DNA from: Annona cherimola
Taxonomy: Eukaryota; Streptophyta; Magnoliopsida; Magnoliales; Annonaceae
Length of the DNA: 64,000 nt
Direction: 5' to 3'
Assembly (NCBI GenBank): GCA_030490835.1
Contig: CM059971.1
Location: 99,328,095-99,392,094 of the forward strand
Position numbers and translations under genes: made by a program. Of the stretch, positions 34,625 through 47,394 are shown piece after piece; position 1 is the stretch's first letter, and each line of letters begins with the position of its first letter. The notes beneath the pieces were generated by a model. It made no database searches. It saw nothing but the letters and a program-made list of their open reading frames with translations, and was not told the origin of the DNA.

Positions 34625-37600
34625 CGGAAAATGAAAAATGAAGAATTTTGCTGACGGATGTCCGTGTGCAAGCATCTCGCTTTTACTGTAAAATTGACCT
34701 ATTATAACTATCTGAGCTGATGATCGACCAGACCCAAGTGAGCAAAAGCTAATTGGGCATGAGTGAGGAGAGAAGCTGACAACCAGAGAGATCTTATATG
34801 TAGATTAACATAGTTGGTAGATGCTTTCATTACTGTAACATGTAAAGAAGCCCTTATGTATATCAATTGAATATGATTTGCAAGAAGTTGCATCTTTTGT
34901 TGGCATTTTGCTTGTTGCAACTGCTAAATTAATGCAGTGAGTCCACGTGCCTCAGATGTTTGGTTTTTTCTGTTTACAAGCACATGGGAAGAAACGGTAA
35001 CTTTGAGGGCATGCTTTTTTCTCTGATTTCTTTAGAGGCAGCAACACCATTATAATTTTCATGCTTTCCCCTTGTAGGCTCCGCGCACATGTTAGACGCC
35101 TTTTCATGCAATTCGTGACACGTTTGAACATCATCATTGGTGCTGGATCTGGTTCATCAATATCTGTCCAATAGCGACACCCCCATCAGCTTGCAAAAAA
35201 AAAAAAAAATCATTTCTATTTACTTGCTTTTTCCTTCCATTTCTCTGATACACCCTGCCTAAACGGTACAGCTAACCAGACTAATGATCTTTTTCATTAA
35301 TAAGGCCATCGTCTGGTCCCCAGCACACGCATCAAATCGCCCATCGATTTTCCACTGCGATAAACCGCCTTGCCTTACTAATCTTCTCATCGGTTTTGCA
35401 TCCATCTCTGAATCTGGTCTTCTCTCTATTTTTTTATTTAAAGGATCCTCAGTCAGGAAGATTAAAATAACCAACCCGGCTACTCTCTCTTTCCATTTCT
35501 TGCCATCTCCAACCACTCCCACCTGCATCTCACTGAATATGTTTCTCTGATTAATGTATGCCTGCCATCGTTTTGACCCAAGCGGGAGCTATTAGTTGGG
35601 AGTTAGGTTTGAAAATGAAAAATTCCATGTCGAGGTGAAATGACTTGGGTAAGGAGCTATCCTTATTAGTAGTCCTTGTCTGTAACTTCTTGTTTTTATT
35701 CTATTCTAGTCCAGCGACGCCAAGAAGAGAGAGAAGGAACTTCCCCCCTTCGCTTTTTTCCTTTTTAACATGTTCTTCCTACTCCCATATTAAATATGTA
35801 AGCAGCGGACTCTCATGGTGATGTGTCTGAGGAAGGGCAGACTTGTGAATGATGATCAGATCAGATCAGATCAGATCCATAGATTTTTGGGGGCATGGAC
35901 ATATGCTTACAAATACAATTCATGCACTCCAGTGAAACTTCGATTATTGACACAATGCGAAGTCCCATGTGGTTTGCCTCGAGGGAAGAGTTCTGTAGGC
36001 TTGTCAACCAGGAAAATTATTGGTAACAAAGATGGAAACATGACAATCTGGCCTTCCCATTCTTGACGTCGATGTTTGCTTGTCTTGTAGATAAGGTGGG
36101 GAGTGGGGACTCGCACAAATCCAGAGTTAAGAGGCACAATTCCTGAGTGCACATGCCATCTAAAGCTAACAAAAATCTCAACTTGGCTGACTGTTATTGC
36201 GTCACAGATGCATAACACCAGTCTCTTGTCTATTTTGTGTCCTTTCGTTTGGAGTTTCTTCCCTTGTCGAGCAAACAAACCACAAAATTGACCCAGTCTT
36301 AGTTTCTCCTCCTTTCTATCCCCGCCGTGTCCAATTGTGGCTTTAAATACGATTAGTTTGGACTTTGGAGCCAGAGCTTGGCTCCAAAGCAACATCATGA
36401 ATATTCCATACGCGTCATTTGTAGGAAATGGATGGTGTGTTTTTCCTCTTTCTCGTGCTTGTGTGCTAGAGCTGGATTTGACTTTCCCAGATTGAGTTTC
36501 AAACCGTCCTCATAAATGACGATAGCAGACAGGTTGTGGGCCTTACTTGAGTGAAACGGTTGAGATGGATGGACAGGAGGAGACGGGGGACCTTTTCAAA
36601 ACTGGGTCTGTCTCTCTCTCTTCTTCTCTGCTATAGGCTTTTTTAAAAGGGTAATCTTTCCGGGGATGGGCTAATTCCCAAATCAAAGTTTGAAAGTCTG
36701 AGCTCGCAGTAATGAATGCACGAAAGAAAAGCCGCGGGGTTTTTTTGTGGGGGTTGGAGTATTGTTTACCTTGGGTCCTGTCAGGTTCAAACAGGTACCT
36801 GATGATTCTCCAGGCCTGGTTAGTCTAGCATTCATAAACAACAAAATCCCACCGAACGCACATTTGAAGGAAGCAAACATTTGCAAGAAGCACAAAGAGT
36901 TTTTTCCAGCAACAGTAAAAATTTCCTTGGTATCTGTCAATTTATTGGGAGATAGAGCACTTGGTGTTCCGACCAAGCACTCCTGAAATCTTGGAAAGTA
37001 TCATCTGCTTGCTGTAACTCAGGGCCAAACAGGTCCTTATTCAAGTCAATTGCTATTACACGCTGAGCTTCTTCTCTACATTGGCTTGATCACAGAATCG
37101 ATCTCCTAGCTTCTTTCTGAATGGGCTATTCTCGAACTACAGATTCTACTACAATCCCCGAAATGCAGCATTTACAATTACAATCGAAACATTGTTCCCC
37201 TTACAATGTTTACACGACCCCTTTTTACACCATGTTTACCATCTCCATTCCGCACGCTTGTTTGTTACGGACATTTGTTCACCGCTGCCCACCGAGTGTC
37301 CCGTTGCTCGTCCTCGACGAATGTTCGACCCTTGTCTCAATGAGGCCGACGTTTGTGTTCCTTCCGAGCTCCACCTCTGCCTGAACCTTATGCTTCTCTA
37401 GGACACAGATCATGGTGCGGCCCACCATGATTCCCATCCTTATCAATTAGGGTGCAATTCGGGTCAGTTGTACCAGGTTTGAGTGAACTCAAACCCTAAT
37501 TTTAAAATCCGGGATTGGTCAGGTTTAGACCAAGTTTGAGTTGGTTTTGAGCTTAGTTCCGGGTTGAATGTTAGGTCACACTCAACCAATAGAAGTTAAA

Positions 37601-38204
37601 ATTATCGGTAGAAATAATTAATTTTTGAAACATCATTGCATTCGCATATGAATAATTTACACGTGAATATATTTATTGACTTATAATATCTTTGGTTTTG
37701 ATAAAAGTTGGTTTTTTAATTAAGAGATAATTCTAAATACAATAAACATAATAAATTTACACATAACAATCAGGGTAAGAAAAATAAATAAAATTACACG
37801 AAATTACTATCTAAAGTTTAATGAAAATGAAACTTATATATTTCGTAGTTAATTAATATATGTGCAATAATTTTAAAAAGTTAATATATTTATAATTATT
37901 TGAAAATAAAGTTAATAGATGTAATATATTCAACTTTAATGGACAAATGCATATAATTACAGTTTAAACATTTTACAATTTAATTAGGTTATGATTATAT
38001 AGAATAACTTTTATTATAATTATAATCGAAATACTTAATGCGTAAATAATTATAATCATTTCAATCAATTAGAAAAAATATCAGTGACCAGGTGGGGTTT
38101 TGATACCAGGTTGATGCAAACCCGGTATTAGTTTTAGGTTGAATCCGGGTTAGGTCGAGTGAGTTCGGACCAACTCAGTATGAAGTTGCACCTCCATTAT
38201 CAAA
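34625..38204. other. 3' UTR and intergenic DNA, no further gene recognised
   Basis: The first ~250 bases are probably the MORN gene 3' UTR. The remaining sequence has short frames only, with no recognisable motif. It includes a GATCA microsatellite at 35854-35876. Confidence 0.5.
35854..35876. repeat. GATCA pentanucleotide microsatellite
   Basis: GATCAGATCAGATCAGATCA, four perfect units and a partial. Confidence 0.9.
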
Positions 38205-38860
38205 TCTTGTCGGCCTGAGATTTGACCTGGTTCTCCAAGACAAGCGATGGAAATGCTTGCAGCAGGGTGATCATATCTTCCCATGGATCATGGGATGCAG
38301 GAAGGCCTTTCCAATGAACCAAGACCTCTCTATGGGAGTCACTCCACCTCACAATATCTGTCAAGAGTCGAGAATCCGGTCAAGCAGCAGCTCAATTTCG
38401 GGAGATTCCGCGATCGGTGGGAAGTGAGGATGCAGGCAAATTGGGATTAACGCGTTGTTTAAGGACTAAGACAAGAAAAAATTAGATGTAGCTTGAAGCC
38501 TGGGGGTAGCCATAGCTCGGTTGCTGACCAAATTTCTCTATTGGCAAAGCGATATCAACTTGATCTCTAATCAGTAGGTAAGCTTAGAGGAGATTATCCT
38601 CGAGCTTTGGGAGTACTTCATCCCGAAGGTCAACGATCTTCCTGCTCATTGACCTCATGAACACTTCCAATAACGAAATTCATAAAGGAATATTTGGAGG
38701 AATCCTGCCATACACCACCCGGAATGTAGATAGCTTAGATAGCCTCTTTGCTCCGTGGTATGAAGTGTTGTACCATAGCTCAGCCCGTGGAAGGAAGTCA
38801 GTCCACTTCAGGTGGCCTATGCATTGCAAAGTAGTGAAACATCCCCTCCAAATAGTGGTT
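38205..38860 (-). pseudogene. Chromovirus (Ty3/gypsy) integrase C-terminus and chromodomain remnant
   Basis: On the minus strand, broken frames read AELWYNTSYHGAKRLS, FRVVYGRIPP and VDLRDEVLPKLEDNLL, the end of a gypsy integrase, where WAEYWYNTSYH is typical. About 38340-38215 then gives EVLVHWKGLPASHDPWEDM and LLQAFPSLVLENQV, a chromodomain (VLVKWKGLP...WED). This combination marks a chromovirus such as Tekay or Reina. Stops and frameshifts are present, and no LTRs were found. It abuts the foldback element at 38931. Confidence 0.82.
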
Positions 38861-38930
38861 TTTAAAAATCAAATACATATACATCCATCTAAAAATTTTA
38901 AAATTTTATATCTAAGTAAAATAGAGTACT

Positions 38931-39332
38931 GATCTTCTACGACCGGTCGGAAATCCGGTGATTTCCGACCGGTCAAAAAATATTTTTTTTTGTTTTTTTT
39001 TTAAAAAATAATTTTATAAACATGTTAATCTAGTTATATTTAATCTATAAACCAAGTTTTATCATTTTTAGATATGTATATATATTTATTTAGGATTTTT
39101 AAATACAGGGGTATTTAAGTCATTTTAAGAATATTTAAAATGACTTAAATACCCCTGTATTTAAAAATTCAAAATAAATATATATACATATCCAAAAATG
39201 GTAAAATTTGATTTATAGATTAAATATAACTAGATTAACATGTTTATAAAATTATTTTTAAAAAAAAATTAAAAAAAATATATTTTTTGACCGGTCGGAA
39301 ATCACCGGATTTCCGACCGGTCGTAAATGATC
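38931..39332. repeat. Long-TIR foldback element with palindromic ends
   Basis: The whole 0.4 kb is an inverted repeat. Each end carries GACCGGTCGGAAATC followed by GATTTCCGACCGGTC, so each terminus is itself a hairpin inside the larger foldback. The arms mirror each other and meet around 39120-39135, with CAGGGGTATTTAAGTCATTT on one side and its complement on the other. The inner arms resemble those of the element at 30-397 (ATGTTAATCTAG, ATTTAATCTATA, CATTTTTAGATATG), but the ends do not. No target duplication was identified. Confidence 0.85.
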
Positions 39333-41905
39333 ATTCGCCAGTAAAATACACTTTGAAGAACAATTTCATGAAAAATAAAACAAAAAAATGTCTGCCTTAG
39401 GCCCGATTGAAATGAAAAAATAAAACAAAAAATGAGTGTCTTAATCCAAACTAACATAAGCTTACATTAAGCAGGCCTAACAAGATAACCCCCTTTCATA
39501 AATTTCACATTCCTACCATAAAAATTAAGAATGTTCAATTTACCTAGTTACTCATTCATGTCACGATTAAATAAATCTTCTTGTTTTTAATATCTTTTAG
39601 GGTTTTTCTTAAATACATTCATTATGTTTGACCCTAATTCCAAATATATTCACAACATTTTTAAAATTTCAGATATGCCCATGATAAAAACACTTATCCC
39701 GTCAAAAAACATCAGTTAAAGTTTTATAAATATACATATTGTAAAATAATAAATGACGAAATGAAATAGAAAGAAAATGAAATTATAACTTTCTAAATTT
39801 CGAATTCATGTGCAAGTAGAGTATCGGTGAGTTATGAAATTCAATTTTTTTAATTTTAACCTAAATTTGAAATGCATATTAGTAATTTTATATATTCACT
39901 AACCACATAAACTTACGAAATGAACATTTTTAGAATTAAATACAAATATAGTAGATATATTTGAAAATTTGAAAAAGTTATAGGTATATTTTGGATTAGG
40001 ATCAAGCCTGGTACGTATATTTGAAAAAATCCTTATCTTTTAACCTACAGCTGATCCAAAAAAAAAAAAAAAAAAAAAAAAATTCCACACCTACCAGCTA
40101 TTGGACTGAGATAGCTCCGAGTATAAAGTAAAAATCACTTCACATTGTTTCACATTGGAATGACAACAGTTACAAGTCGCTTTACAAATGCAGCCACCTT
40201 GGATTATTTTAAAGCTGTCAATTCGCAATGGTGGAGGATGAAGGCAATCTGAAAAATTAAAAATGTTGAAATTGCCTTCATTCCTATAGAAAACTCCCTA
40301 GGTTCATGATTCATGGTTGTGAAATATTGGCAATTAGTATTTATTTTCTTAAAAAGTAATTTTTTTTTATTTTAATACAAATAAGTTTAATTTTTATTGA
40401 GATATGATTATATGCATCATAATATATTTTAGGTTAAAATACATCATTTATTTATTTCATTTTATTTTTACTTTTGTTTGATTTTTTCTTCGTAAATATG
40501 TTTTCCTAATTGTACTTAATCTATATTTCAAGTTTTGCTATCTTATAATACTTTTACATAGTTATTTTTTATTTTCTAAAAATTAAGTTTTTTAAGAGAT
40601 GAAAAATGCCTTAAATGCCCCAGAAATTGATGATTATTATTATTTTTTAATCTTTGACCCTTATTTGATTCTCATCATGTTTTATTGTAGTTTAGACTAT
40701 TCCTGTCAGCCTTCCAGTAATTCTGGGTGACGCTAGATTGAGGTCAGCAAATTGGATGGTCAAAATTTCATCCAGTTAGAAAATCATCACCCACTTTCTC
40801 TAAATCTATCGTGACGTAGAAGAAGATTCTAGTCTTCTAGAATGTCCACCGTACTCATAACCAGGACGGTCTCCCCACTTGCAATTTACATATTAATGAA
40901 AAACATACTTCGATGTAATGTATGAGCTTATCTCGTTAGTCAATCACGAAGAAGAAAGACTATATTATTGCAACTTTTAAATACGTTAATATTATAAAAT
41001 TTTGGTATAAAACGTCAATTGTATTTTTAGTTACTTATGGCCATTCGTGCTTGTAAAATGTCTTCTCATGGTTTTTACGTTATTAGAATTACCTATTATT
41101 ATTGTATTCGTACATATTTTATAAGGATGCTAGTATTATGCCACACGGCAAGTTCAGTCATATACGCAGATTATTGAAACGAAAGCCAGCTCATTCATCG
41201 CACGGGCCCGGTTGTCTTATTAAGAAGGGTGCGAGCTGGCCGGATTGAGCAAAACCATGCCCATCGAATCCGAGAAGATCAGTTCTGGGGCTTGCTTTTA
41301 CAAAATACAAATCCAAAGAATTCAATTTGTAAATAAAATTAAGGTTGTGATTCATGCAAACTTAAACCTTATTTTCTTATTTATATCTAATATAAAATAT
41401 ATTATATATACAAAATCTCAATAATATTTCTTCATTTTTCTGTATTTTATATTATTTATGTTTATAGTTTTTTATTAGTATTTATACATTATGATGACTT
41501 GATATTATAATAGAACATATTCACTACCCTCAAATCATGGAGAGAAATTTCCTATATACATCTCCGTACTAAAGAAAAATCTGAAAAAAAAAAAAAAAAA
41601 CTCATTTCAAGGAAAATTTATAACCCCGCTTTTGGAGATTTTTTTGTAAAAACTTCTCCCGCCATAAAAGCAAATCATACCCAGGTGGGCTGGGCTAATT
41701 ATCAGGCCTTCTAAGCTACCACTCCAGCAATAGCCTAATGGCATTTATATTTATAGTTGAGTAAATGTTTGTCCCGTAAATTATATTGTACGTAAATTAT
41801 ATCATTTTTATTTTCATTTATGTTTATATTTATATTATTTACTTTGAAATTTTTGGGTTTTCTTGCCTGATCTTTTTCACAAAAGATAAATTTTTAAAAA
41901 ATATA
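39333..41905. other. AT-rich intergenic DNA
   Basis: No gene is recognised. About 40490-40640 resembles a single decayed arm of the foldback family above (AATTGTACTTAATCTATATT, CAAGTTTTGCTATC, AAATGCCTTAAATGCCCC). Confidence 0.5.
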
Positions 41906-42599
41906 CTATGTGTTGACACCCCACGTAAACATGAAAATTAAATTTTTAAGTGGGCTTACTACCATTTGTTATACACATTCAAGGTTTTGTGAATACACTT
42001 TTGAATTTTTAACCCGTGTATTTGCAAGCCCAATTTTGTGTAGGATCCATGGGCCTTCAATGCTTCAAGCCCACTACGAAGGTGACGGCCACTAATCCAT
42101 ATGGCAGATCAAGGGCAATTCGCATTCATGATGAAGTGAAGGATATTGGAGCAAAATCAACGTAATGGACGGTTTGGATTAAACAAACAATTGGTATTTT
42201 AGGAGATTTTAATGATCAAAATAATTTTGACCAAAGAAAGAGGTGGATTTGCAATATTTTCAAGTGATAAGTAAAAACTAATAAATCCAACTTATTAAAT
42301 GAAAATCTGAACCGTTAAAATGAATGAAGGACATCAATAGATGTGAGCCCTATCAAAGGTCAAGGAAAATATTTAACAATCAAGACATAAATAAAAGGTT
42401 AAAATACACAAAATCAAAGGCTAAAAAAGATTTAACTTTCTAACCAAGCAAAACAAGAGGCCCATTGGTGGTTTTCAAAAACTACTCATAAAATTATCAA
42501 AAGGTCCATTTTTGTTAGAGTTTTGCAAAAAAAGGAAATATGGAGTTGTGTAAAAAAATCAAAAGAAAATACCAATATGCAAATATCATACTTAAAAGC

Positions 42600-42607
42600 T
42601 ATAAAAA
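42600..42607 (+). promoter_or_regulatory. TATA box of the 41911 solo LTR
   Basis: TATAAAAA within AGCTATAAAAAGGGACC, about 690 bp into the LTR. Confidence 0.55.
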
Positions 42608-42799
42608 GGGACCCTCTTCCCTCATTTCCCACACGTCGGAAAAGATCCAAAAACCCATCTATCATTCCTCTTTCTATTTGAGATCCATTTTTTTTGCACC
42701 AGTTGGTTTCCTCGTCAACAATCAAAAAAAAAAAAGGAAAAAACCAAAGAGACTAGACTAGACCACGCATGCATCTGTCCCTTATGCATTAATATTTCT

Positions 42800-43440
42800 T
42801 TTCATAGGAATCAGCGTATTCTCATATCATCCTCCTCGTTTTTTTTTTCTTAAAAAAAAAGAATCCAAAATCTCTAACGCATTAACGGCCCTTAACACGT
42901 CCTCATCCTTCCTTTTCAAATTTTTCGTTTTTTTTTTTATAAAAAAATATCAGCATTCAATTCCCATCACACCTTCCTATTCTCTGTTTATTCTCATTTT
43001 TTCTAAAAAAAAAATAAAAAAAAACAAGAAGCAAACCTCCAGCACGTCCTCTTTCCTTTTTATTTTTGTAATAAAAAAAAGGGCACGTTGTTTTTTTTCT
43101 TAAATCATCTTTCTCTCGTTATTTTCATTTCTTTTTTTTAAAAAAAAATCCAAAACCTCCAATACATTATTCCCCCTGCATCGACCCTCCTTTTCACTTT
43201 TCATTTTTCTAAATAAATAAATAAAAAGAAAACAAAAACCCACCAGCACGTTACCATTCTTCTCTTTTTTTCATTTTTCGTTTTTTTTTTTTTAAAAAAA
43301 CTCCAACGCATTATTTATATTCTGCATTCCCGTTCCTTCTCATTTTTTTTTTTATAAAAAAAACGGGATAAATGGAAATCTAAAGGTATTCGTCTGTTCC
43401 TTGCATAATATTACATTTATCATTTTTTTAAAAAAAAATC
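42800..43440. repeat. T-run/A-run imperfect repeats in the solo LTR
   Basis: About six degenerate units of roughly 100 bp, each with CTTTTCATTTTT, a T run switching to an A run, and a short phrase of the type CCAACGCATTA or CCAGCACGT. They follow the TATA box by 200 bp or more. Confidence 0.6.
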
Positions 43441-45059
43441 AAATACTTATACAGCAGATAAGTATCGTTTTATTTGCAAAATAAATATATAAAAAAAGTA
43501 TAAAATCGAATCATCATAAGAATTTTATTCTGCGCAATGGGAACAACTACCAGCATCTAACTTCCAAATTGAGTTAGGGCCTAAAAAAAAGCCTAGGGAT
43601 TAAATTCCCGCCTCCACCCTCCTGAGCTTTTACATATAAAATATATGTTAATTTTTCGTACTCCTAGGACCGATGTACTAGAAAAATAAAGTTGTATTTT
43701 TTTCTAGTTGTGAGTTCACCCAGAAAATCTCTGTTTTTCAGTGTCTTATTGTACACGGACTAACCACCGTTATATGGTTAGTGGCAACTCCAAAAGTTAA
43801 TATATTAAATTTTATCAATATTTGTACGCATGTTACTAACTGCTAATTGCGTCTAATTGAGATACATGTTTGTGTTTAACTAACTCGCATCATTTAAAAA
43901 TCTCTAAAAATTCGTATCATCTAAAAGTCTTAACACTTGCATCTCCCTTCTTTAACCCCCATGTCTACACCTTTTATATTTTTTCCATTTCTGATCTTGA
44001 ACCCCTTTTCATATTTTTATTTTGCACGTTTAATTTCTGTATCTAACTCGCATCATATCTAACTGACTAACTCGCTAACTTGCATCTCATATTTATTTTC
44101 CTCTTTGGCATATGTACATTTACTTTCATGTTTGATCCATAGATATATTTTTTAATTGAGCCTACCTTACATTTTTTAGGCTCATTTGCCGGCCCATTGT
44201 AGTTCGCTAAAAATCACGTGCTACACTATGTTACTATGCTTCCCTTATTCTTTTTGTTCGTACGAATTATCATTTTATATTCACATGAAATTTGAAACCC
44301 CCTCGATGACCAGAAAACTTGTCATTCTCAAACTCAAATGAAAATTTATTAACTAGAAATCTCAATCCAAATTTTAATTCAAACCTAATTTATGTAAATA
44401 AAATTAGTTTTTAATTTTCACAAATAGGATTAAAATTTAAAAAGGCCTCAATCTTATGAGTCTTTTTTTTATTATTATTATGTTACTTGCCTTGGATAAT
44501 TAGTCAACTAACCGAAAACAATTCTGAAAGACAAATAAAAAAGCAAATGTTTTTACCGAATTTAAAACTCTAAATCTCCTCCGGTATCTACCCTTAATTC
44601 ACTTTAGCCACTTAATCATCGGTAACTAAGTTTCACTAATTGTGATTGCACCCCAAGTCTGATGTGATGCCGATGATCAAAGATAATAAGAGATGATTGT
44701 TCCGGCCTCGTGAGAAAAATATTTCGTTATTCAAAATTCATTCGGTTGAATTTGAAATTGCATTCCCTGCGGCTTTGAGAATAAATGCTTAATTAATTCC
44801 CCAGCAAAATTTTAAAGCATCCAATTCTTTAACCGAGTCCGAAAGTATATCACAGAAATATTTTGCATTGTGTTCCACATTCTGATTTTACATCTCCAAC
44901 GAGAAAACCCTTGATTAAAAGAGCTGAATACAATGGTCCATAAAAAATGCTTAATAATAATGAAGTGCGTAGAAGATCCTTCTACGTCTTTACAAGTGCA
45001 CGAAAAATCGTGTCTAACAAAAATATAAAGATAAATGAGTACACTTCGCCCCGCGCCGT

Positions 45060-45235
45060 GACTCGAATATGAGGTATATGACGTCACGCGCCATATCTTT
45101 ACGTATGAGGTTCATGACGCCACGCGCCATGACTTAAATGTGAGGTACATGACGCCACGCGCCATGTCTTAAATGTGAGGTACATGACGCCACGCGCCAT
45201 GTCTTAAATGTGAGTTTACGCTTAGCCCGTCGACC
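45060..45235 (-). repeat. 35-bp tandem repeats in the 3' LTR
   Basis: About five units of the type ATGACGCCACGCGCCATG plus TCTTAAATGTGAGGTAC; the same block as 15938-16075 in opposite orientation. One unit contains TGACGTCA. Confidence 0.8.
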
Positions 45236-45484
45236 AGCGATGACTCGGTTTGGGAACTAGTGAGGGGCCCGTCGGCTACACTAGTGACCCTACACAGCAA
45301 ACTAAGTGCGTTCTTAGCTTCTGGATTTACACAGCAGACCAGCGTGTCCCGCTTTCAGCTTCTGTACTTGTACAAGAAACCAGCGTCTCCCGCATTCAGC
45401 CTCTGGATTGAACAATTGGGTGGTTTTACCAAAAAAAAATGGATTCAACCGGATTTTAAAAGTATGTTTGGGTCATTTTTGACC

Positions 45485-46205
45485 AATTAAAAAGGTTTGG
45501 GCCCAACTGGGCTTGTTGACAAGAGTTTGGGCCATTTTGGGCTTTTTGGAGGGTTTTGGGCCAGCTTGGGCTTTTTGGAGAGTTTTGAGCCATCTTGGGC
45601 TTTTTGGAGAGTTTTGATCCATCTTGGGCTTTGTGGAGATTTTTGAGCCATCTTGGGCTTTTTGGAAGGTTTTTGGGCCATCATGGGCTTTTTGAAAAGT
45701 TTTGAGCCATCTTGGGTTTTTTTGGAGAGTTTTGAGCCATCTTGGGCTTTTTGGAGATTTTTGGGCCATCTTGGGCTTTTTGGAAAGTTTTGAGCCATCT
45801 TGGGCTTTTTGGAGATTTTTGGGCCAGCTTGGGCTTTTTGGAAAGTTTTGGGCCACCTTGGGCTTTTTGGAGATTTTTGGGCCATCTTGGGCTTTTTGGA
45901 GAGTTTTGAGCCATCTTGGGCTTTGTGGAGATTTTTGAGCCATCTTGGGCTTTTTGGAGATTTTTGGGCCATCTTGGGCTTTTTGGAAAGTTTTGAGCCA
46001 TCTTGGGCTTTGTGGAGATTTTTGGGCCATCATGGGCTTTTTGAAAAGTTTTGAGCCACCTTAGGCTTTTTTGGAGGGCGTTGATCTATTTTGGGCTTTT
46101 TAGAGATTTTTGGGCCATCATGGGCTTTTTGAAAAGTTTTTGAGCCATCATGGGCTTTTTGAAAAGTTTTGAGCCACCTTAGGCTTTTTAGAGGGTTTCG
46201 GGCCA
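45485..46205 (-). repeat. 29-bp tandem array in the 3' LTR (about 25 units)
   Basis: Units such as GGGCTTTTTGGAGAGTTTTG plus AGCCATCTT repeat every 29 bp. The array is more than twice as long as in the solo LTR. It is open in several frames on both strands (for example 46033-45473 on the minus strand), a by-product of a stop-free unit not divisible by three. Confidence 0.9.
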
Positions 46206-46299
46206 TCTATGTAATTTTAGAAATCAAAATATTGATTTTTGGATGTCTTTGAATATATATGTGTATTTTGATATATTTTTATAGAAAATACTCATATAT

Positions 46300-47210
46300 T
46301 TATTTTTATTTTTAAAGGAGAAAATATACTTATCTCACGTTTCAATTCAACCCGCCAGCCGGGGAGTATCCACGTTGGGAAAAGTAGTTTTTGAAAATAA
46401 TATATATGTATATATATATATATTTATATATATATAATATAACACATATATATTTTTATTTTATTTTTAAAAGAGAAAATATACTTAACCCGTGTGTCAA
46501 TTCAACCCGCCAGTCGGGGAGTATCCACGTTGGGAAAAGTAGTTTTTGAAAATAATATATATGTATATATATATATATATTTATAACACATATATATTTT
46601 TATTTTATTTTTAAAAGAGAAAATATACTTAACCCGTGTGTCAATTCAACCCGCCAGTCGGGGAGTATCCACGTTAGGAAAAGTAGTTTTTGAAAATAAT
46701 ATATATGTATATATATATATCTATATATATAATATAACACATATATATTTATTTTATTTTTAAGAGAGAAAATATACTTAACCCGTGTGTCAATTCAACC
46801 CGCCAGTCGGGGAGTATCCACGTTGGGAGAAGTAGTTTTTGAAAATAATATATATGTATATATATATTTATCTATATATATAATATAACACATATATATT
46901 TATTTTATTTTTAAGAGAGAAAATATACTTAACCCGTGTGTCAATTCAACCCGCCAGTCGGGGAGTATCCACGTTGGGAGAAGTAGTTTTTGAAAATAAT
47001 ATATATGTATATATATATTTATATATATAATATACACATATATATTTTTATTTTATTTTCAAAAGAGAGAAAATATACTTAACCCGTGTGTCAATTCAAC
47101 CCGCCAGTCGGGGAGTATCCACGTTGGGAAAAGTAGTTTTTGAAAATAATATATATGTATATATAGATATATATATATATATATTTATATATATAATATA
47201 TAAAGAAGAA
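46300..47210 (-). repeat. Tandem array of about six ~150-bp units in the 3' LTR
   Basis: Each unit has GTGTCAATTCAACCCGCCAG, TCGGGGAGTATCCACGTT, GGGAAAAGTAGTTTTTG and an AT-rich spacer. It is the reverse complement of the array at 13858-15255, with fewer copies. Confidence 0.9.
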
Positions 47211-47364
47211 ACTCTCTCTTTTTTTTTTTTTTTTAACTAAAAGAAAAAAAATATATATATATATCTGTGGAGAACTCACGCTCTCTTCTCCTTGAGCGCG
47301 AGAGAACTCCTCTCGTATTCGCCGTTTTCCTTCCTTCCTCCCCAAATGGGTAGCCGAATGCGGG

Positions 47365-47372
47365 TATTTATA
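47365..47372 (-). promoter_or_regulatory. TATA box of the giant LTR
   Basis: On the minus strand AAAACCTATAAATACCCGC, aligned with TTATAAATAGCCGC in the solo LTR. GTTCCGCG repeats lie directly upstream. Confidence 0.75.
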
Positions 47373-47394
47373 GGTTTTCTGCCGGCTCGGGATG

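Larger units (their letters stand above)
41911..44225. mobile_element. Solo LTR (2.3 kb) with perfect 5-bp target duplication
   Basis: Starts TGTTGACACCCCACG and ends CACGTGCTACA, with CTATG at both 41906-41910 and 44226-44230. The ends resemble those of the TR-GAG LTR (TGTTGACACCCCACC...GGTGCTACA), but the body is different. A TATA box is at 42600-42607 (CTATAAAAAGGGA). Imperfect T-run/A-run repeats fill 42800-43440. A hairpin followed by TGGCAACTCC lies at 43760-43791. Orientation by TATA is +. It has no coding capacity and is the product of LTR-LTR recombination. Confidence 0.9.

Noticed and set aside
42540..42761. Short frame in the 41911 solo LTR
   Set aside because: It spans the LTR TATA box and has no similarity that I recognise.
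45473..46033. Open frames up to 186 codons in the 29-bp arrays (also 62759-63319 and 15279-15680)
   Set aside because: They arise from a stop-free tandem unit whose length is not a multiple of three; there is no domain and overlapping frames are equally open.
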